From positions 10,172,087 through 10,236,086 of the forward strand of contig NW_004454160.1 in assembly GCF_000283155.1 (NCBI RefSeq): a stretch of 64,000 bases of DNA, read 5' to 3'. Under the pieces are notes generated by a model. The model was not told the DNA's origin. It saw nothing but the letters and a program-made list of their open reading frames with translations, and ran no database searches. Each line of letters begins with the position of its first letter. The first letter of the stretch is position 1. The stretch comes from Ceratotherium simum simum (lineage: Eukaryota; Chordata; Mammalia; Perissodactyla; Rhinocerotidae). The translations under genes were made by a program, and so were the position numbers. Below are positions 11,430 to 23,023 of this stretch, piece by piece.

Positions 11430-13040
11430 TTTGTTTTGTTTTTTTAATTGTGGTAAAATACACATAACATAAAATTTTACCATCTTAACCATTTTACAGT
11501 TCAGTGTCATTAAGTATATTCATATTGTTGTGCAACCATCACCACCATCCATCTCCAGAACTCTTTTCATCTTGCAAAACTGAAACTCTATACCCATTAA
11601 AAAAGAACTCCCATTCCTCCCTACCCCCAGTCCCTGGCAACCACATTCTATTTTCTGTCTCTATAAATTTGACTACTCTAGGTACTGCATATAAGTGAAA
11701 TCATACAGTATTTGTCCACGTGACTGGCTTATTTCAGTTAGCATAATGTCCTTAAGGTTCATTCATATCACAACATGTGTCAGAATTTCATTCATTTTTA
11801 AGGGTGAATAATATTCCATTGTATATACATACCACATTTTGCTTATCCATTCTTCCACTGATGGACACTTGGTTGCTTCCACCTTTTGGTCTATTGTGAA
11901 TAATGCTGCTATAATCATGGGTGTACAAATATCTCTCAAGACCTTGCTTTCAATTCTTGTGGATATATATCCAGAAGAGGAATTGCTGGATCATATAATA
12001 ATTCTATGTTTAATTTTTTGAGAAACCTCCATACTGCTTTCCGAAGTGGCTGTCCCATTTTACAGTCCCACCGACAGTGCACAAGTGTTCCAATTTCTCC
12101 AGATCCTTGCCAACACTTGTTATTTTTTGTCTTTTTGATCCTAATGAATGTGAGGTAGTATCTCATTGCAGTTTTGATTTGCATTTCCCTAATGATTAGT
12201 GATGTTGAGCATCTTTTCATGTGCTTATTGGCCATTCGTGTATCTTTTTGGAGAAATGTCTATTCAAGTTCTTTGCCCATTTTTTAAATCAGGTTATTTG
12301 GTTTTTTTGTTGTTGAGTTGTAGGAGTTCTTTTTTATATTCTGGATATTAACTCCTTATCAGATACATAATTTGCAAATGTTATCTTCCATACTGTGGGC
12401 TGTCTTTTCACTCTATTGATAGTGTCCTTTGATGCACAAAAGTTTTTAATTTTGACGTAGTCCAATCTATTTATTCTTTTGGGGTCATATCTAAGAAATC
12501 ATGGCCCAAATCCAATGTCACGAAGCTTTTCCTTTATTTTTTATTTTTTATTTTTGCAGGGAAAGATTTGCCCTGAGCTAACATCTGTTGCCAATCTTTC
12601 TCTTTTTTATTTCCTCCCCAAAACCCCAGTACCTGGCTGTATATCCTAGTCATAAGTCGTTCTAGTCCTTCTTTGTGAGCCGCCACCATAGCATGGCAAC
12701 TGACAGACAGGTGGTGTAGTTCCACGACGAGGAAGCAAACCCAGGCCACTAAAGTGGCGAGCGCCAAACTTCAACCACTAGGCCATCAGGGCTGGCTCTT
12801 CCCTTATGTTTTCTTCTAAGAGTTTTATAGTTTTAGCTTTCACATTTAGGTCTTTGATCCACTTTGAGTTAATTTTTGTATATGGTGTAAGGTAAGAACC
12901 CAACTTCATTCTTTTGCATGTAGATATTCAGTTTTCCCAACACCATTTTTTGAAAAGACTGTCTTTTCCCCATTGAATGTTCTTAGCACTCTTGTCAAAA
13001 ATCATTTGACCACATACATGAGGACAACCAGTTTTGTTTT
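11430..13040 (-). mobile_element. L1 fragment: ORF2 C-terminal part plus 3' UTR, interrupted by an ERE
   Basis: Read on the minus strand, 12235-11936 translates to the end of L1 ORF2 protein (for example [20 protein letters not shown]). The upstream part of ORF2 continues to about 13035, and the 3' UTR runs down to about 11430. Frame breaks show it is inactive. An ERE at about 12535-12797 splits ORF2. Confidence 0.9.
12535..12797 (-). mobile_element. ERE SINE nested in the L1
   Basis: Divergent minus-strand ERE: T-rich start, TTTGCCCTGAGCTAACATCT, CCCCAGTACCTGGCTGTATA, and head with CCATCAGGGCTGGCTC. L1 sequence resumes on both sides (CGAAGCTTTTCC left, CCTTATGTTTTCTTC right). Confidence 0.85.
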
Positions 13041-14479
13041 TAACCTCGAAATTTTACTCAAACTTTTTTTTTAAGTGCTTATAAATACACAGTTCCTCAA
13101 AGATCAGCTTTGTCATCTTACTGGTTCCCTCATGCGTGAGTTACTGAATCTTTGACACCTGCCCCGTCCATATTTTATGAAAGCCATGTTTTCAAACATT
13201 TAAACACTATGCTTTGACAGTAATGTACGAAGTGTCATGGGTGTCAGGGTGAAGATCACTTCTAGTTGGGGGATTCAGCAGCCTTTTCAATTTTGAGGTC
13301 GGCTTTACGACTAACAGGTGGACATGTGTTAGGTAGAAATGGAGGTTTAATGTGGAAGACTCCAGGAACAGCAAGAAGTGCACTTCCTTCTGATTTGCTT
13401 CCTTTCTTGTGCGTCTTAGCCGGCAAAGTCCAATGGCCAGCACAGATATGACACTTTTACACAAGAAAGCCTAGGAACAAAGCTTCTTGCCTCTCTCATC
13501 ACAGCCCTTCACAATAGGTCCCTGCTACAGCCCCAGGTCAGTGCAGCGCCTCCCAAGTCCCCCCACCCCCCCCCTCAGTCCCCTCCTTTACCCCACAAGA
13601 GGCTAGAAAGGGTCTGGGCTTTTCCATCAACACTTCCGATTCATCTCCGATTCTGCCTTAACTAGGGAATTGCATTGTCTGGCTGTCTCCATCCTACCAC
13701 ACGGGGCATCCATGAAATATCTCCCTGACAGACTCTAAATGTTACCAGCATCAATCACAGGGATACACAGCAAACGAGCCCGAGACAGAGCAGCCATCTC
13801 TGTTGGATCCCAAGTGGTATTAACTGGAAACTTACTCTGGCCACAGAAGATGAGAACTGCAGCCCTCGGGTGACCTTTGCTTTGGCAGCCTGTGTCCCCA
13901 GCCAAGGCTGCCAGTGAAGCCCCTCTCTTGGGGCTCTTAACTCTGGAGCGTGCTTCTAGTTGAAGCAAAAGGTCAGAATTTAACGCGGTGACTCGTGTTT
14001 TCTGCGGATCTCAGATGTGCACATTCCTTCTTGGGTTTTTAAGATCACATTGTGGTAGTCCCCAGGCCTTCCTAACCTGAACTTCCTACCCTATGGCCAT
14101 GGACCTCTCTCAAGCTCTCAGTGGCCACAACAGCCTGCACTGTAGCTGGACACTCTGGATGTCCTGGTTCCTGACTGGCTGAGACTGTCACTGACCTCAC
14201 TTCTCCTCTGTGGCAAGTCATGCACAGCAGTCACAAAGAGGAGCCTCGCAGAGCCTGAGCCCTGCCTGCTGCTGAGACCCCAGCCCTCGGCTTGCCCGCC
14301 CCTCCTCGAGCCTCAGCTGTCCAGACACCCTGACTGAGGCCTCCAGGCATTCTAGCCCCTCAGCCTTGGTTCAGCCCCTATAACTAGCAAAGGGCACATC
14401 TCCCTTGGGGTCAGCAGGGCTCCTGAAGGGGCTGACCAAGGAAGGAGGGAGTGGAGGGGAGAGAAGGCACAGTGGTCTC
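13041..14479. other. Intergenic, no gene seen
   Basis: Mixed-composition DNA. The C-rich stretch at 13555-13575 and the minus open frame at 13735-13968 show nothing gene-like. Confidence 0.4.
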
Positions 14480-14559
14480 GAAGCAGGGCTGTCTGGGCTT
14501 CTTGTCAGGCTGAGTGACCTGCATGCACTGTGTGTGGTTGAGGGCAGGCTCAGGGGCAA

Positions 14560-14750
14560 CCAGCCTGCATCTGACTCCCCCCCTCACTAGCCTAGTAACT
14601 GTGGGCAAGGACTCAACCTCTCTAAAGCCCCAGTGTTTACATCTGTGAAATGGTGCTAACAAGACTCCTCATAAAGCAGCTGGATAGTAAATATAAAACT
14701 CCTAGTACAGTCCCTGGCAAGAATCAATCCTCAACAAATGTTAACTATTT
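14560..14750 (+). mobile_element. MIR fragment
   Basis: GTAACTGTGGGCAAGGACTC, AACCTCTCTAAAGCC and ATCTGTGAAATGGTGCTAAC follow the MIR core and 3' order. Confidence 0.7.
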
Positions 14751-15334
14751 CTTGAGGGTCAGGGTGGATTTTGCCCTGTTTGTGTGGGTGTGTTTATGTA
14801 AAAAACATAAAGTCCTAGGGAAAGGAGAAGTGGAAAAAAGGCCAGGGAGCTTGCCACTCATTTCCTAGACATTCTCTTTGCTGATGGATGCTTCCACCAA
14901 CTCATCAAGGAGGTGAGTCCCAGTTTCATATTCGCTTGTCCAGAGAGTGATAAACTGTTATCTCCTTAAAGTAATCTGTGCTGCTTTCAGATCGGCCCTT
15001 CTCCATGCTGACAGATGGGGTTATATTCATCTGACTTCCCTTTGGCAACTGAAAAGATCAATGAGACATTAGTCTCCTTGCTTCTACTTTCTCCTGGGGG
15101 AAAATGCTGATGGTCCAGAATTAATGTGGAATTGATTTACTGTGTGGTGTCTAAAGGCACGTAGACAAGTCCTCCCCCTGCTGGGAGGGGAGAGGGGGAG
15201 AAGGCAGCCCTTAGCCACTTTATGGACTGGCTCACAGGCCTGTGCTGTCTCACCAGGTTGAGAAGACGGAGTTGCAGAGAGACTGATCCATCCGGGATCT
15301 ACATCCTGGAGAGTGGCGGGCCCTAGCCTTAAAG

Positions 15335-15505
15335 TCCCAGGGCCATGACACTCACAAATTCTATGACCTTAACCAGTTAGTTGACCTCTCCAGAACTTAG
15401 GTATTTTATCTACAAAATGGGGATAGAGATCCCTCACAGGATTACTGTGAGATTAAAATGAGATAATGTGTGTGAATGGATGTGCTTGGTAAATGTTAAT
15501 TTTTC
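15335..15505 (+). mobile_element. MIR fragment
   Basis: TTCTATGACCTTAACCAGTT, TATCTACAAAATGGGGATAG and GTGAGATTAAAATGAGATAA match MIR in order. Confidence 0.75.
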
Positions 15506-16339
15506 GCCTTTAAGTAAAAAAGTAAATTCAATGTTCTCGAGTGAAAAGCTAAACAAGTTTACAGATATTAAAACTGAGGCCTAGAGAGGTGAAATCTGTA
15601 GGATCAAGTAAGTTAGGAAGAGTGTCCACTGCCTTCACTGCTGTTGACACTAGTGATTCCCCCGTTTCTATTGGCTCCTTGGGAGCCAGAGCATTGTACA
15701 GCTGAAGGGCTGGAGGGGCTCAGTTTCCTGTGGGATTTCCGCAGGGGATTCCTTCACTCCTAGAACGGGCATTTATTGAGCACTGCCCTCCTGCTGCCCA
15801 GCCCACGTGGATGCCTTTGCTGTGTTCAGGACCCCTGCAAAACAGATACAGATGGCAGAACATTTCCTCCTCAGCGTCCTGTGCAACTCAAGCCAGGCAT
15901 GTGATCCAGGCTCCATTGCTTAAATTTACCTACACAGACTTCAGCTCAGAGGCTTGGGGAAAATTCCACGTTGCTGGCCAGGGCAGCAGCAGAGGGGTCT
16001 GGGTTCAGGGGCGCAGTGGTTATGGGATTAGTTTCTTGCCGCAGCAGTGGCATGGGCGCTGCAAGCTGCTGTGGTTGCGGTCAGGTTGGTGGCAGGGGTA
16101 GCAAGGTGTTTTCTTCATGGAGGTTTGGAGCTTTGTCACTGGAAGCTTAGACTGAGCTCTCCAGCCCTGCCAACAACGGGGTAACCACAAGCTACCCAAT
16201 GTCATTTTAAAACTTCCTTTCCTAGCCCATAAGCCAGATTCAGCTTCTGTTGCTTGCAACTAAGAACTCTTAACGATAGTCTAGTTCAAATTTGCCCCAG
16301 CTGTCATTTCTTGAGGTCCTAACAACAATCTTTCTCATT

Positions 16340-16520
16340 TGTTCAGTGTTTGCAATGGTCCCAGGGACTGTGCTAGGGGCTTTTACATGCATTATCCCAT
16401 GGAATTCTCACACCGCCACCACGAGGCAGTTACTATTCTTATCTTCACTGATAGTGGGAAAAAACCTGAGATATCAAGGCATTAGAGGACTTGTCCAAGG
16501 TCTTACAAGAGGCTAATTAA
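16340..16520 (-). mobile_element. MIR fragment
   Basis: GGGACTGTGCTAGGGGCTTT, CATTATCCCATGGAATTCTC and GAGGACTTGTCCAAGGTCTT are the reverse-complement order of MIR. Confidence 0.7.
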
Positions 16521-17731
16521 ATACTGTGGTAGTAGATAAGCTCTTGAAGCTCAACACGGATTCCAAGTCAGGGGGTGGCAGTCACCAAGAAAGCTTCCAC
16601 TCTGCCCTCCAGGCGGGGCAGGCAGAACGAGGCAGGTGTCTTGTCTTCACAACCTTCTCTACTCTGAAGTAAGGACTGGGGACATTTTACTAAGTTCATA
16701 GACGGTGAAATAAAGACACAAAGATATTTCACTGTCCAAGAAGGGTTTTTCCAGGACAATGGTAGAGATTATTGACAACGGTACATATTGTTGGCCCACG
16801 AACATGTTCTCTGAAACCCACCAAGGGCTAAGGGGATGTGTGCCAGGTAGACAGCGAGGCATAGCAAAAGAAGCTGAAAGTCTGCATTTGACTAAAAGCA
16901 TCAACATGCAGGCCTGCATTGCAAATACATTCTAACACAGGTAATTTCTTCTCCATTCATTTTCAAGCACTTATTTCATTTACACAATTCCAAGGCGAAT
17001 AAATCTTGGCATTAAGGCTGATTTGATGTGTGATGCAGACAGTCCAATTAAGGATAGGGTATTTTATCAGCTTCTCTAAATTTTCTTTTCCCTAGACTAT
17101 GATCTGTTATACTGGGTTGATCTCTTTTTTATTCATAAGGGCTTCATTCATTTATCATGGCTGCATTAACAGGACATCTAATGAAGACTTGGATATGGAA
17201 GTCTGCATCTCATTTATCCTCAATAGCAAAATTAATAAGGCAGCAGGAAAATAGCTTCCCGAATGGAACTTCTTTAGCCCACCCTGAGTGATCTAAAATA
17301 TATTTTGCATATGTATTCCAGAATTAGGGCTCAGCTATAAACCTTAGGAGGCAGGGCCTAATGTCAACTTCTATCCTCTGACAGCCTGTATGCTATTCCC
17401 CTGCTCAACTCATGCTTGGAGAGGCTTGGATTCAAGTGGCCAGGAGCCCATTTGCCCACTCATTCCCTCTACACACAGTTACTGAGCACCTTCTGTAGAC
17501 CAGGCTCAGGGATACAAAACAGACTCAAGAAAGTCACAGTTAACTGGGTCATGGGACGACTGTTAGCCAATGGAAAAAAAAAACCTTAGCCAAGTATCAA
17601 GGTTAGGAGCAAGCTGGAAAGATTATCTGCTCTATCCTGCTTCTGGGAAGATAACTCTCTCAACCAGTTTTCCTGTTAATTAAGGCCAAATCACAGACAT
17701 TGACTTTGACTTATAAACTTTATAGATATAT
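16521..17731. other. Intergenic, no gene seen; AT-rich candidate conserved stretch
   Basis: No coding signal. 16925-17300 is unique-looking AT-rich DNA with several homeodomain-type ATTA/TAAT cores, which might be a conserved non-coding element, but conservation cannot be judged from one sequence. Confidence 0.3.
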
Positions 17732-18141
17732 GAATACATTGGTTTCCCAGAGCTGTCATAACAAAGTACCATAAACTGAATGGCTTAAACAACAGAAATT
17801 TGCTGTTCTGGAGGCTAAATGTCCAAAATCAAGGTGTCAGCTAGGTTGGTTCCTTTTGAGGGCCGTGAGAGAGGAATCTGTTCCAGGTGCCTCTCTTTGG
17901 CTTGTACATGGCCATCTTCTCTCTCTCTCTTCACACTGTCTTCCTTCTATGCCTCTGTGTCCAAATTTCTCCTTTATATTGGGACACTTGTCATATTGGA
18001 TTAGAGCCCACCCTAACGACCTCATTTAACTTCATTATCTCTATAAAGACCCTATTTCCAAATAAGGTCACATTCTGAAGTACTGGGGGCTAGGACTTCA
18101 ACATATGAATTTTGGGGAGACACAATTGAACCCATAACAAA
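17732..18141 (-). mobile_element. MaLR-type LTR (MST/MLT1-like)
   Basis: Minus-strand element bounded by GGTTTCCCAGAGCTGTCATA on the left and ACACAATTGAACCCATAACA on the right, with AGACCCTATTTCCAAATAAG and CATATTGGATTAGAGCCCAC inside. These are hallmark segments of ERVL-MaLR LTRs. It looks like a solo LTR. Confidence 0.85.
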
Positions 18142-18204
18142 GAGTTTCTGAAAGTCTCTGAAACTGGTTTAACTAAAGCTCTAAGACAGCCTCTAGCAGC
18201 ACAA

Positions 18205-18350
18205 CATTGTTAGAACACTGGATAGGAAGCTAAGAATCTGAAGGTCAAGTTCCAAATTAGCCACTTCCTCTCTCTGAGCCTCAGATTTTTTCTCTAGAGA
18301 TAAGAGATCTGGACTGGGCCTCCAAAACCCTCTCACATTTCTAGGATTGT
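18205..18350 (+). mobile_element. MIR fragment
   Basis: AGCCACTTCCTCTCTCTGAG then CCTCAGATTTTTTC follow the MIR core in plus orientation. Confidence 0.55.
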
Positions 18351-18394
18351 GTTACTGATAAAGTGAGAGTTGAGGCAGCATAGGAGTTGGGTAA

Positions 18395-18800
18395 ATGGTG
18401 AGGCTTCACCACTTACAGGGTGGAGGGTAATCTTGAGCAAGTATTGATCTTCTGAGCCCCAGGTGTGTTTTTAACTGTAAAATGGGAATAGTGATAGTAG
18501 TTACTTTATAATTTTATTTATTTATTTATTTTTCCCCCAAAGCCCCAGTAGATAGTTGTATGTCATAGCTGCACGTGCTTCTAGTTGTTGTATGTGGGAC
18601 GCGGCCTCAGCATGGCCGGAGAAGCAGTGAGTCGGTGCGCGCCGGGGATCCGAACCCAGGCCGCCAGCAGCAGAGCACGCGCACTTAACTGCTAAGCCAT
18701 GGGGCCGGCCCAGTAGTTACTTCAAAAAGGTTGTGAGGACTAACAAGACCCATGAGTTACCTGGCACACAGTTGTCACTCCGTGTAAGTGAACTGCTAAT
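18395..18800 (+). mobile_element. MIR split by an ERE
   Basis: MIR text continues across the SINE: AACTGTAAAATGGGAATAGT before it, and GGTTGTGAGGACTAACAAGA plus ACCTGGCACACAG after it. Confidence 0.75.
18507..18711 (-). mobile_element. ERE SINE with target-site duplication
   Basis: Minus-strand ERE with an ATTT-repeat tail, AGCCCCAGTAGATAGTTGTA, and head GGGGCCGGCCC. Flanking AGTAGTTACTT at 18496-18506 and 18712-18722 is identical. Confidence 0.95.
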
Positions 18801-19344
18801 GGTATTACTGCTATTACGACCATTAGGCGTCAGGCTTTGGATGGAGGACTCAGCTCTCACGTGGTATCCACTATCAGAAGGCAGGGGTATGCCCCCCTCC
18901 ACCCGTGTCCTGTCCAGTAGCTCGCATGGAGTGAGAGCTTTAGCTGGCAAGACTCTTGTGAACCTTGAGACATGCCTTTCCCCACCTCTACCTTATCCAG
19001 ATCCTATCCCATTCTATACAGATCATTCACATTCATGTCATCAGGCTTAGGGCTAGGATTTCAGGCGACTTTTTTTTCTCACTAAATTTCATAATTTTTA
19101 TACCATAGAAAAGTGTAAGAAAACATATTTAATTATGTCATTTAAGACAGCTTTATAGAGCAGCTGTGTAACTCCAGTCCTGCGAGCTGACTCTTGCATG
19201 AACACTGGATGGCCTGAGGTCTGTAGTAATCATTTGGCTCTTACCTTCATTGAACTGTTAGTTATTTTCTCACGTGTGTCCTCCTCTAGACTGTAAGCAA
19301 CCTGAGGAAAAAAGCAAGTTTTCTTACTCAGATTTAGCAAAGCG

Positions 19345-19555
19345 TAGTTATTGACTCCCACAATGTACCAGCCCCTCTTACATAAGATATCTCATACAAA
19401 TAGGAATAATGCCTCCCCACAACCTGATGAGGCAGGTAATGGTACTTCCATATCACAGATGAGCCCCTGAGGCTCAGAAGTCACAAGCGTAGGCAGTGGC
19501 CAAGCCAGGATTCAATTCTACCTCTGTCTGACTCCGCGGCCACCAACCTAGCATA
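19345..19555 (-). mobile_element. MIR fragment
   Basis: ACAATGTACCAGCCCCTCTT, ACAACCTGATGAGGCAGGTA and AAGCCAGGATTCAATTCTAC fit MIR in reverse orientation. Confidence 0.75.
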
Positions 19556-20664
19556 CTGCTATCCTCACCAAGCTATACCAGCTCAGTAGACTTGTGGGCC
19601 CTTTCCCTCACCTAGGATCCTGCAGTCTGAGTGGAGTTTTCCATGGCCTTGGTGCCCCCTAGTGGCATGTGAAGGCCCATTTCCCAGCCCAGCTTTAGGC
19701 TCATTTAACTGCAGGCCTGTGACCCTAAGCACTTGAAAGAGTGACCAATGGGGTCCATCCTGGGGTAGCAGAGTCCTCTGCACCCAGAGGAGAGCTATGC
19801 CCTCTCCCAGAGTGACACTTCTTAAATCGACCCCCCAGGAGGATTCAGCTCCTGACAGGTCAAGGAAGAGGGGTTAGGGTCTCAGGCCAACAGCAGTGAG
19901 ATGACCTACAAGGCCTGGTTCCACCCACCTGGCCTCTCATCTCCCACTTCCCAGTCGGGACATGTGGGCATGGGCATTCTCTGCCAGACCCGCCTGGGCT
20001 TTTCATTTTCCAAAGAGCCTGTTTATGGAGGAGAGGAGAAAGAAGAGGATAAAGGTGGTTAAAGTTCAGGACTTAAAGGTTCTTTACATTACAGAGTCCT
20101 TTTCCCCAAGACCCATCGAGATTCTTCAATAAATATTAGTTGGATTCCTATAGTGCTCTGCAGCAGTCAGGATGCAGAAATGGAGACGATGCTCTTCCTG
20201 TCCTTGAAAAGTAAACATATAAAAAATTACAACACAGTGACGCAAGTACTCTAATATGGGTGTCATTGGACTTTTCCCGTCACCCTAAAAGTGGTTACCA
20301 GTACACAAAACTGAGACCAAAGTACCATCAAATATCCTACAAGCTGAAGAAAGTAGAAAACAATTAGGGGTCAGACACCTCCTCCAACCATCACCCCGGC
20401 CCGTAGGACGTCCCCAGCTCATATAAGCTGCCTCACTCCCTCTACCTATCTGGGCAGGGGCAAAACAGCAACGGGGCAGAGAAAGAGGGGTAGTGTGGTG
20501 TAGCCTGCCCTCCCACCTCCGGTGCAGCAAGGACATGTGGGCCAGCGGTCATCCTCTTCCAGCTTGCACATTTTCCCTTCAGAGGTCTTCCTTACAGTTT
20601 AAAAAGATATCACCGGCTTCTCTGAGAATCCTTTAATCATTGATCTGGGTTTGAGAGAATCAGA
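19556..20664. other. Intergenic, no gene seen
   Basis: No coding structure recognised. An old L2/MIR-like trace may lie at 20125-20260. Confidence 0.4.
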
Positions 20665-20998
20665 GGTATCCTGGAGCTGCAGTAGCCAATACGGCAGCCG
20701 CCACCCACACGTGGCTATTGAGCCCTTGAAATATGGTCAGTCTGGATTGAAATGTGCTGTCAGTGTAAAATATACAACGGATTTTGAAGACTTAGTACAG
20801 AGGAAAAAATGTAAAATATCTCAGTATTGTTTTTAATCGATCACATGTTGATAATATTCTGGTCATATTATTTGGATAAATAAAATATATTATTAAATTA
20901 ATTTCACCTGTTTTACTTTTTCAGTGTGGCTACTAGACCATTTAAAATTACAGATGTGGCTCACATTACACATCTTTCGACTGGACGTCACTGCCCTG
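20665..20998. mobile_element. hAT-type DNA transposon relic (MER33-like)
   Basis: One end reads GCAGTAGCCAATACGGCAGC and GTGGCTATTGAGCCCTTGAA; the other end carries inverted-style GTGTGGCTACTAGACC and ends near CTGGACGTCACTGCC, with an AT-rich middle. The family name is from memory. Confidence 0.6.
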
Positions 20999-21135
20999 GA
21001 GGTTAAAAAGCCAGAGCTGAGAAGCCCTAACCCTGCAAAACTTTACACCGCATGGGACCACAAGGGGGCGGTACGGCAGCGTCGAGCTTCCTCGGGCAGG
21101 ACCGGCGGAAAGGAGGCTGGCTCTTCACGTTTTCT

Positions 21136-21351
21136 TTTTTTTTTTTTTAAGATTTTATTTATTTATGTTTTCCCCCCAAAGCCCCAGTAGATAGTTGTAC
21201 GTCATAGTTGCACAGCCTTCTAGTTGCTGTATGTGGGACGCAGCCTCAGCATGGCGGGAGAAGTGGTGCGTCGGTGCGCGCCCGGGATCCGAACCCCGGC
21301 CGCCAGCAGCGGAGCACGCGCGCACTTAACCGCCAAGCCACGGGACCGGCC
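21136..21351 (-). mobile_element. Young-looking ERE SINE with 15-bp target-site duplication
   Basis: Near-consensus minus ERE with long T-run and intact tRNA-like head. Flanking CTCTTCACGTTTTCT at 21121-21135 and 21352-21366 is identical, so the insertion is recent relative to the others. Confidence 0.96.
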
Positions 21352-21649
21352 CTCTTCACGTTTTCTAAAGCTGTCTTTTAAGGGTAGTTTTAAACTGCTT
21401 TTCCTAAAATTTAAATGGCCCATCATGTTATCCCTAAGTTAACATAAACAATTTTTCTAGGGCAGGAGTCCAACAAAACTCCTGAACTACAACATTCAAG
21501 CCTGGAATTTTAAGGAAGCTGCAAGTTTCACCATTAGAGCTAGGGAATGGAGAGAGACTGAATTCAAGTCCAGAGTAGCCTTAAAGCTGGGCCCCAGACC
21601 AGAAGGTAGACTGTGAGTAAAAGCTGGAGGTGAGAGGGTTGGAGAAATC

Positions 21650-22290
21650 GTATATCTAAGAGTGATATTAGGAGGACTTAAGGACAGGGAGTGGGTAGAG
21701 GCTTATGGGGGATGGGAGAACCTATGGACATACTCCCATTTTTGTCAAAATGCTACGAATCTGAGTGTAAATTCGTACCACCTTTCTGGGGGGCAATTTG
21801 TAAGTGTACATATCAAAGGTCTTGAAAATGTCCACATCCTTTGACCCAGTGATTCCATTCTAGTAACTTATCATAACGAAAATCTTAAACTGCACAGATA
21901 TTTAGCTACAAGGATATTCACCCAGCGTTTGTAATAGCCTCCCCCTCAAAAAAATCATCAACCCAACTGCACATTAATAAGGGGTTGGTTAAATCAATTA
22001 AGGTACAGCTATAATAAGGAATATTTGGTAACTATTACAAAGGATGTAAATGAATACTTATTGACATGGAAAGACATTTATGCTAAATTCTGTGAAAAAG
22101 GACAGCTACAGGAATTGTATGGCCAGTATGTGTCCATTTTGCTTAAAAAAGAAAAAACATTAAAATTATCCATTTGCAAAAACAATGGGCTGGAAGGATA
22201 CTCTTCAAGGGATTAATAGTAATCTCTGGACAGAGACGATGGGTGGCTTTCTTTCCTTATTTTTACAACTGCTTTTATAATTAACTTTTT
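21650..22290 (+). mobile_element. Old L1 3'-end fragment
   Basis: Follows the L1M 3' order: CTTTCTGGGGGGCAATTTGT, CTTTGACCCAGTGATTCCAT, ACAAGGATATTCACCCAGCG, AAGGGGTTGGTTAAATCAAT, GACATGGAAAGACATTTATG. Confidence 0.85.
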
Positions 22291-22539
22291 AAAATTATTT
22301 TTAAGTAGTCCTACTCAGTCTTCTTTACAAGTGCCACCTTCTTTCTCAAAATTTCCTGAGCCCTCGCCAAAGTAAGAAGCAATGTCTTCGTTAAAATTCC
22401 GACACTTTCCCGATCCCCAGCTTGGGTTTTAACCTTGTTCCATCCCGTCCTCTAGCCCTGTGTGCATGTCTTTTGCCCTACAAGCCTGTGGACCCCTTCC
22501 CCGGGGTTCTGTGTCTCTCTTCTCTGTCCCTGCCCCACC
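22291..22539. other. Unique DNA upstream of the LAMTOR5 promoter
   Basis: Nothing recognised; GC content climbs toward the promoter block. Confidence 0.4.
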
Positions 22540-22901
22540 GCCTGGCTCAGACCCTGCCTGACCGGCCGGACTACTCTAAAACCTGAACAAGATCTGGCCC
22601 GACGTTTCGGAGTCGGTTGAATCGGAATCCAAAGGTTTACGTCACTGAGACAAAGTGACAGGCCGGGAACCGAGGCACCGAGGCTTGGCTGCAGACCCCT
22701 CTCCTGAGGGGCATAACCCGCGCCGCCTGGTTCCGCAGGGGATCCCGGCGCGGGTCACCTGCCTGTCACAGCGCGGGCAGCACACCTCTCGGCCCGGCTC
22801 GGGCGGCGGAAGCGGAACGACGTTTTCCTGTATTCAAAGCGGTGGGCGCGCAGCGAAGTTTGTCCCTCTGGAGGCGCCGTCCCAGTGTGCGCCCCGCTCG
22901 T

Positions 22902-22911
22902 GTCACGTGAT
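22902..22911 (+). promoter_or_regulatory. CLEAR-type E-box (TFEB/TFE3/MITF site)
   Basis: GTCACGTGAT matches the lysosomal-gene CLEAR consensus GTCACGTGAC at 9 of 10 positions and lies 78 bp before the LAMTOR5 ATG. TFEB-family factors regulate many lysosomal and Ragulator-related genes, so direct TFEB control is a reasonable inference. USF or MYC/MAX could also bind this palindrome. Confidence 0.6.
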
Positions 22912-22988
22912 CGAGGAGCGCTCGGGACCTGAGGCGGAGGGGGACGCGACGGGTTGCGGCTCCTGGGCGAGGGTGGACGGTGGGCGGT

Positions 22989-23023
22989 ATGGAGGCGACT
23001 TTGGAGCAGCACTTGGAGGACAC
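22989..23023 (+). CDS. LAMTOR5: LAMTOR5 coding exon 1
   Basis: Thirty-five coding bases starting at ATG 22989 encode residues 1-11 and two bases of codon 12. The donor GTGAGT starts at 23024. The exon lies within the CpG-rich promoter block, as expected for a housekeeping first exon. Confidence 0.95.

Noticed and set aside
11936..12235. Minus-strand 99-codon frame as a cellular gene
   Set aside because: It is the C-terminal end of L1 ORF2, inside an L1 relic with its 3' UTR.
1..22540. PROK1, the next gene upstream in human
   Set aside because: I looked on the minus strand for its cysteine-rich prokineticin pattern and did not see it. In human it lies about 43 kb from LAMTOR5, beyond this window.
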